Shown: positions 58,057-64,000 of the stretch, piece by piece | Layout: the number at the start of each line of letters is the position of its first letter | How positions within the stretch are numbered: position 1 is the first letter of the stretch | Program-made: the position numbers and the translations under genes | NCBI GenBank assembly: GCA_011319805.1 | Contig: SJRY01000294.1 | Span: forward strand, 229,057 to 293,056 | Length of the DNA stretch: 64,000 nt | Direction: 5' to 3' | Origin: Macrocybe gigantea | Taxonomy: Eukaryota; Basidiomycota; Agaricomycetes; Agaricales; Callistosporiaceae | Notes under the pieces: generated by a model | The model's database searches: none | What the model was told of the DNA's origin: nothing | What the model saw: the letters and a program-made list of their open reading frames with translations, nothing else

Positions 58057-58890
58057 GAGGAAAACGACGAATTGTACGACATTCTGAAGCAAGGTGAAAC
58101 CGGGCGGTTGAAGGAGGAGGTGCGGGGCCTCCGTCGGATCGTTGACAGGCTCGAGAATGCACTCAGAGGGCCGTCTATCGCTTCATCCAGTCTCTTGCAC
58201 ACACCTGGCGTGCTCATTTGCCGTACTTGATGCAGAATCGCACCAGGTGACATCCACTTTCGTGAGTACATGCCGCCAGTCGCTCTTTGCTTCATACCCC
58301 ATTGATCTCACAGCACGGAACTAGACAAAAGCTACGAAGCATTCGCTGCTTATCGCGTGAGCAACAATCCGCGGCCGTACTCCAGCTCACCGAGGAACTC
58401 GTACTATATGCCAGCACCCTCTGCAAGCACAGACAATAACGGCGCCGCCCCATCAGCGGGCAAGCTCCCTCCGACAGGGCCCAGGGTGCACAAGAAGCCG
58501 CGCATATCCGATGCAGGCACCCAGCAACCGCAGCAGCACCAGCATGTGCCCTCGTCAGCGCGTGGTGGACACGATACTGGCGGTGGTAGAGAGCGGACGG
58601 GTCGACAGCCATCAGATGGACGCGGCGCGTCATCCGCGAAACCGGCAGGTGCAATGAAAATGGATTACGACGAGGATCAGCGGGCATGTCTACCATTGCC
58701 AGTGCACGAGCGTAACCAGGACCGGGACAGGGAGCGCGACTGAGGACCAAGGGAACGCGAGCGAGACAGAGACAGAGATAGGGACAGGGGCGATAGGGTA
58801 AGGGACCGCGACGGCATCAAGTCGTTCAGACGCAATGGGAATTTTGGAGGCGGAGGATCCAATCGAGGGTCCGGTGGCAGACGTAGTGAC
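58057..58890 (+). pseudogene. 5'-truncated coiled-coil/RD-rich gene remnant
   Basis: Directly after the preceding stop the frame reads ENDELYDILKQGETGRLKEE and VRGLRRIVDRLENALR, a coiled coil that starts without an ATG. After an intron-like gap it continues ELDKSYEAFAAYR (58318), RPYSSSPRNSYYMPAPS and KLPPTGPRVHKKPRI, then an Arg/Asp-rich tail. That tail is interrupted by TGA at 58741..58743, after which the same frame continues with alternating RE/RD residues and a Gly/Arg-rich end to about 58890. The missing start and internal stop mark it as a gene fragment. Confidence 0.5.
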
Positions 58891-58984
58891 ACAGTGGCGA
58901 TCGAACGTTGGCTGAGCAGATGGGACTCTAAAATCACAACACGAGGACGGACCCTGTTTTTTTTTTTTTTTTTGGCTCCGTTTT

Positions 58985-59240
58985 GTTTTGCTTTCATGCC
59001 ACTGAGCAACGCCACCCGGGTAGACCTCACGGTCGTCGTCCCACGAGACGGAGCGGCTGCCAGGCATGATAGCATCCACGCTCGTGCACCTGATGTCGTC
59101 GCAACTCAAGGGATGCTTGTGCCATATTATTGTCGTGGACAATGGCTCGAGCAATGGAACGTCTGACACCACGTTGCACCTCGCGGCGACCTACCCCACG
59201 CGCGACATCAAGGTCGTTGGGCATCCCGCACCTCAGTGGT
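58985..59240 (+). pseudogene. ALG5-like dolichyl-phosphate glucosyltransferase relic
   Basis: One frame gives RVDLTVVVP, the first strand of a family 2 glycosyltransferase. After a small deletion or frame change, another frame gives ETERLPGM (59048), ASTLVHLMSSQLKG and HIIVVDNGSSNGTSD, then YPTRDIKVV. The order VVVP..ETERLP..VDNGSS.GT..YP.RDI.VV is that of ALG5 in fungi. The rest of the enzyme is absent. A real ALG5 should exist elsewhere in the genome. Confidence 0.5.
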
Positions 59241-59531
59241 TTATCGATCGCCACATGGCCGTGATGAGATGCCAGTGCCGGATCTTATCATTCACAAGAT
59301 ACTCCCTGTGTCACTACAATTTTTGGATGTGTTTTCACCTCCAGAAGGCTTTCGGATTGAGACGATATAGGTTGTGTAATTATTACTCAAACAGAAAAAA
59401 ATGTGTTGAACTGGTGGTTCCACTTTCATTCGAAATTTTCTTCTCCACGTCTTCAGCGCCTTCATTCAAATCCTCCACCTGGTTATTCATGTCTTCCAGC
59501 CGCAATCACAATCCCCGTGGTAGAAACCAAT

Positions 59532-61024
59532 ATGGCGATACCAGTGAGTAGCTGTAAAGTAGTAAGACATACCTCTTGACGCTTCTTACCGTGCTATAGT
59601 TAGTCGGGATGACCCTCGGCTGGTGGAGGCTCTGCAAGAATACCACCGCCAGTTGTATACCAACAATGAGAAGATTGCTGAGCTCCTCCGGTCTGATCAT
59701 GGCATTGAAATCAGGTACGAGGCCTTGGTAGCATTTTATGGGCATTTACCTATTTTTGCTCAGTGCCAGTTCAGTCAAGCGCGCACGGAAACACCACAAT
59801 CTTTTGGGAAGCGGTGCCAGTATGAGGACTATGTCCGACAGAGAGGCGGAGCAACTTGTTCTGGACCATATGGACCTAGATGCAGGTCGAGGAAAAGGTC
59901 CACGCACACTTAGGCAAAACATCGCACGTCGGACTGGTCAACACATCAAACGTGACTTTGTGGCGGACACCATGCGGACCCATGATCCTCAGGGATTCCA
60001 GATGCGCAATCCTAGTGCGAAGAAGATTGTCCGCATTCCGAAAGTTCCAATAGGCATCCACGAGCGATGGTCAGGAGATGGGCATGATAAATTATACAGG
60101 ATTGGCTTTCCTGTATATGGAATTGTCGACGATGCTACAGGTAAATGGCTAGGTGCATGGGTTGTACCCAGCAATCGTTACGGTCCTGTAGTCGGATATC
60201 TCTTCCTGGATCTGGTAGAGAAGTTCGGTGGTATGTCGCATGCTGTTTGAATGATCTGTCTGTTGATGGCGGTTAGGAATGCCTCTGCAATTCACAACAG
60301 ACTGTGGATCAGAAACAACTCATGCGTATGGACTTTCCAATGCATTGAGGTATGTGATGATCTTGATCGAACATCTATTTTATTCACATATTCATATTTT
60401 AGAGAAATCTTCCATCCTGAATATGACATTTCAGAGCTACCCGCTCATGTCTACTTGCGAAGTGTTAACAATATCTCCGTCGAACGTTCCTGGCTTCGTC
60501 TTAGGTTAGAAGGGGTAATACAGCAATAATCTCATTCGAAAAAGGTCAAATCCTGGGTTATTATAATCCCAGCGATCCCAATCAATAGTATGTCTTGAGT
60601 CTGTACTGAGGCGTGCGATAAACGTCTAACTTTTATGTTCTTCAGTCAGCTTTGTCAGTGGCTATGGCCAAAGCTACTCCAGCAAACTCTCAATGACTTC
60701 ATGGAGGAGCGAAACGCTTTTCACAGTCGCAAGAACAACGACAAGGCTGGTCCATCTGGTATGTCTCGTAATGAGGCTTTTAGCTTGCCTGAACAATGGG
60801 GCGGCCGCAACTGTCTTCTCCCTGTTGATGTTAACATTATTCGGACTCTCAAGGAAGAGGTAGGGGGTCCAAGCCTCTTGGAGTTTGTTACGCCTGCATT
60901 TTCGGAGCAGGCTGAAGCGGCGTATAATTCTTTGGGCATTGAAGAGCTGACTTTTGGGAATGTGTGGATGGTTTTTCGTCAGCTCTGTCCCCTTGTTTTC
61001 CCATCCTCGTCCTTGTCCTCTTAG
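59532..61024 (+). CDS. Integrase-core (DDE) transposase-like protein
   Basis: After a short first exon the sequence encodes DDPRLVEALQEYHRQLYTNN. A helix-turn-helix-like region follows (DREAEQLVLDHMDLDAGRGK, then TLRQNIARRTGQHIKRDFV). The catalytic core has ERWSGDGHDKL, IDDATGKWLGAWVVPSNR-like VDDATGKW, PLQFTTDCGSET and NISVERSWLRLR. The D of GDGHD, the D of TTDCGSE and the E of SVERSW would be the DDE triad. The C-terminal part reads YQLCQWLWPKLLQQTLNDF, then GMSRNEAFSLPEQWGG. Stop 61022..61024. This family is multicopy in Agaricomycetes and resembles cut-and-paste integrase-type elements. Terminal inverted repeats were not found. The region 60350-60540 needs two introns to keep frame. Confidence 0.68.
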
Positions 61025-61222
61025 GTTTCTAGCAAGAAGATTGAGAATTTAACAATTGTTTGTCGAGACTTGAGCAAGTTCTGTGTTCTGCGGTGCTGTG
61101 CATGGGCAAATTGGCAGGTGAGGACGTAATTCGAAACCGCGGATCATTGTATTCCTGTCAGAACACCAGGAGGCCATGAAAGATTTTTTTTCTGTTCTGT
61201 TTCGTCCTCGACAGTCTTGTCC

Positions 61223-63717
61223 ATGGTCGTCTGTCCTAGCTGCCGATATTCTTTTGTGCGCCTTCTCGAGACAGAGTTGCCCTGTGCAAAATGCCGAGCC
61301 CGGCGACCTGGATTGTCAGTCGCCAGTCTTGAAGCAATCAACGTAAGCCATTCTTTTTTTTTTAGGTCTGCGGCGCATTAAGCTTAGATTCTGGACAGTT
61401 GAGGCCGCAATGCGCTGGATGTGGCGTTGTATATAATGGTCTCTTCAACCCCATCTGTAACAGTTGCATTGAGTACTTTAGTAAGTGAAAATCATGTGCT
61501 TATATTTCTCTGCTAAATTGTTTCTACAGAAAACCAAGATTCTGTCCCTAAACAGCTTCTAAAGATCGACGGAATAGCGGCGCTACTTTCATCCCCAGGT
61601 GCCACTAGCGATCTGGGCTCCGAAGTGGAATCCACCCACCGCTTGACTGTAGCAGAGGTTTTAGAACGCGCTAATGTGCATCGCCAAGGCGCTTCAGAGT
61701 TTCGCTTCACCGCTCCTACCCCTAAAACCTTCGAGAGTGGTTCGGGCTCTGATAAAACGAAATTTCCGAATCTGAGCAAGGCCGCTGCTGTCCTAGCGGA
61801 GCGTAGGCAGAGAAGAAAACTGAGGCCGAAATGAAAGACCGGAACTTAGGCATTCAGATATCTGCAACTATCTGGAAAAGATCAGTTAAAGGAGGTTTGC
61901 GAGGGTGTGACATCTACTTTTCTCTATCTCGTCAGAATCTGATTTGAATTTGGTCTCTAGGTCAAACCAATTCGAGTCACGCTCTTCTTCCAGCTCAGCC
62001 GCTCCTTTAAGTCAGCTTTGGATGAATTGTTGGGACACATTAGACTCGAATTTGCTAAGAGCTACCCGGGAACGAAGGAGCTCGATTGGTATGCTTCTGG
62101 CAAATATAAAAGTTTACTAAGCTGATTTTTTTGAACTATAGGTCTAACATTCAACTCTATTTCATGAGACTAATTCACGATGTTCATCCTTGGAACATGT
62201 CAATAAGACCGGTTGGGTGGTAAACGATCTCAGCAATTACCTCGCCAAACAGCGTCTATTCAATGTTACAGACAAAAGGCGAACGATTGATCTGCGCTTC
62301 ATTTACAATGAAGAGGATATAGTAATCTAGTTCTCTGAGCTTTCTTTTTTTTTCAGCTGTGCTAACTAAGACTATATTATAGCATGAAGAAGATGACGCA
62401 TCACTCCCCAGCTCTATTCCTACATCATCTATGGATCAGTTGGAATCATCTATAGGAAAGCGCAAGCGCACAACAGCTAGTGCGGTCCCTGCCTCACGCC
62501 AATCTGCGGTTACTCTCAGGAGTGCTTTCATACCTCCTCAGCATTCTTCACATGCTCCTTATCACTCCGAGAACCTGGACAATCAGTGGACGCGTGATAT
62601 TCCTATGATTGCATATCAGTTTTTCAAAACTTCGGCTAAATATGCTCAGGATGGCTCCGTCGTATCTACGACTGAAGTCGAAGAGGATACTATTCTAATT
62701 GCGAGAGACTGGCAGAAAGGAGAGGTTGCATGGGAAAAGGGTTACGATCATAATCATACTGGCTTTATTGGTAAAGGTTTTACCAAGCGTGGTGTCTACG
62801 TGAGTTGTATTCATTCTGAATAATAACAGAACAATTAACAGCATAAAGGCAAGGCAAGGCAGCAGAGAATATGTTCTTACGCAACCATTTGATGAAACTA
62901 TGTCGCGTTCTATGGTTCATCATGTTCTTCGGGCTGAGTTCAAACTGCTGGCTCAATGTGATGGTTTCAAAAAGGAGTTCGATGAGCATGCTAAAAACAG
63001 GGAATAAAGACTATGCCAAGTATATTCACCTATATCAAAACATCGATCCTTTGCTGACACCTTATTCATAGAATTCTACTTTAACTTCATATCATCTTTT
63101 ATCGGTGAACTTGTTCCATCTAGGAACTCGGGTAGTTGATTCTGCCCTATCCGTATTTCATAGCCACTCCACTATTGCCTTGCGGACCATTAGACGCCAG
63201 ATCAAGAAATTTACGGGTAGTGATGATATTGGAGAAGCTGGAGACCATCTGACGAAAGCAATCCATGCCTTCCTCATTTTTTCTCTTTATACTCACATGG
63301 GCATATGCTTTTTTGTGATTTACAAGGCGCGGATGATTTATCTCTTTGTTGGTTTCTTAATAGCTCATGCTTGTTAATCGCCTTTGTAGGAGCTCCAGAT
63401 GCCAATGGCGTCATGTGTTTGATAGATCCACAAGCGCATACGTGCGTCTTTAACGCATCTATTATATATTGATAATTAATTGATCAATATTTTTCTAGAA
63501 ACACAGAAAACTCGGAAGATCGTGATATCTACTGGGATGGTGGTCCCAAAAGATCGCTGCATTCAAGGACCAGCATTTTCCTGTCTGTCAGGACAACTGG
63601 ATTTGCCGAAAGCTAGGCTTACTGAGTCTCACTGTTGAACGGGAAGATGAGGAGGTATCGACGCAGAAGTCGAAGACTCAAAGCAAGCAAAACATTGACT
63701 ATATAATTGTTAATTAG
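61223..63717 (+). pseudogene. Zinc-ribbon alpha-type protein kinase, frame-disrupted
   Basis: The N-terminus reads MVVCPSCRYSFVRLLETELP then CAKCRARRPG, and the next exon CAGCGVVYNGLFNPICNSC, giving two CxxC zinc knuckles. After a linker (STHRLTVAEVLERANVHRQG) come VKPIRVTLFFQLSRSFKSAL, then HEEDDASLPSS, then the alpha-kinase-like part: KGFTKRGVY, SREYVLTQPFDETMSR, RAEFKLLAQCDGF, FIEFYFNFISSFIGELVPS, AIHAFSHFSLYTHM (partly frame-shifted), GAPDANGVMCLIDPQAHT and KDQHFPVCQDNW. Frame changes occur near 61818, 62193, 63003, 63050 and 63315. The first three are single missing bases in short A or G runs; the last two are less simple. Alpha-kinases of this type are expanded in some mushrooms. Confidence 0.6.
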
Positions 63718-64000
63718 TTTCAACTTGTAGCGAAACTGAATGTGATTATTCAGATTAAACACTGATTGCAGTACAGAATTATATCTAACAGTCCCTCATG
63801 GAGGGGCATAACATATGACTGAGTCAGCAGGGCTAGCACGTCTTTATGGATTTGTGATGAGTATAGGCTATAAACCACGCGGTTTGCAAATCCTATGTAT
63901 TCAATGTTTCATACTGAACTATGCTACACATGTTCCGTGCCTACAAGTAGCGTACAGGTTTCGTCAACTGTGACAATGTGAACATCAGATGATGCACTGT
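63718..64000. other. Terminal 283 bases, nothing recognised
   Basis: No coding frame, RNA gene or repeat is evident before the window ends. Confidence 0.4.

Noticed and set aside
1..64000. tRNA, rRNA or CRISPR features
   Set aside because: No cloverleaf-like A/B box pair, rRNA stretch or regularly spaced repeat was recognised by eye; a covariance-model scan would be needed to exclude small RNAs.

Overview
The window is nuclear DNA of a filamentous basidiomycete, most likely an Agaricomycete (mushroom, probably wood- or litter-decaying). The reasons are genes dense on both strands, broken by many 50-65 nt GT-AG introns; two AA9 lytic polysaccharide monooxygenases and a GH78 alpha-L-rhamnosidase; and lineage-typical families (DUF6534 membrane protein, multicopy PIN/XPG-like nuclease, TET/JBP-like dioxygenase, alpha-kinase, integrase-core transposase). 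Gene models were assembled by hand from reading frames and splice signals, so exon borders are firm only where the entry gives exact numbers.

Layout. 0-18.6 kb is mostly housekeeping: a coiled-coil protein, an Hpc2/ubinuclein histone-chaperone subunit with two homopolymer frame breaks, a DUF6534 membrane protein, a class II aldolase, the rRNA-processing protein Mrd1, prefoldin subunit 3 and a large SHPRH/Irc20-type SNF2-RING protein. 19.4-21.5 kb holds the most interesting locus. A tiny secreted precursor is built from three near-identical repeats, each on its own exon, and is divergently paired with a UstYa-family (DUF3328) oxidase. This is the signature of a dikaritin-type RiPP system, here in a basidiomycete and with an unfamiliar core repeat. 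21.6-23.3 kb is a tandem pair of secreted-protein genes, the first broken.

23.7-28.4 kb is a CFEM effector-like gene whose first intron is 4.26 kb long. That intron contains two opposite-strand genes, one an XPG/PIN-like nuclease ending in an array of SUMO-interacting-motif-like repeats. The arrangement looks like insertion of a gene-carrying mobile element into an intron. 29.2-49.3 kb carries secreted or surface functions: a BBE-like FAD oxidase, a frame-disrupted GH78, two AA9 LPMOs and two Ser/Thr-rich single-pass membrane proteins. 49.4-53.8 kb is the TFIIIC TPR subunit (Tfc4/GTF3C3) plus a small divergent ORF.

53.9-63.7 kb is a gene graveyard and mobile-element zone: a TET/JBP-like dioxygenase, a 3'-truncated gene abutting a 5'-truncated one, an ALG5-like relic, an integrase-core transposase and a decayed zinc-ribbon alpha-kinase.

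Caution: several genes carry isolated one-base indels in short homopolymers, while long genes such as the SHPRH homologue, Mrd1, UstY and Tfc4 read cleanly. Whether those indels are real decay or local assembly error cannot be settled from the sequence alone.
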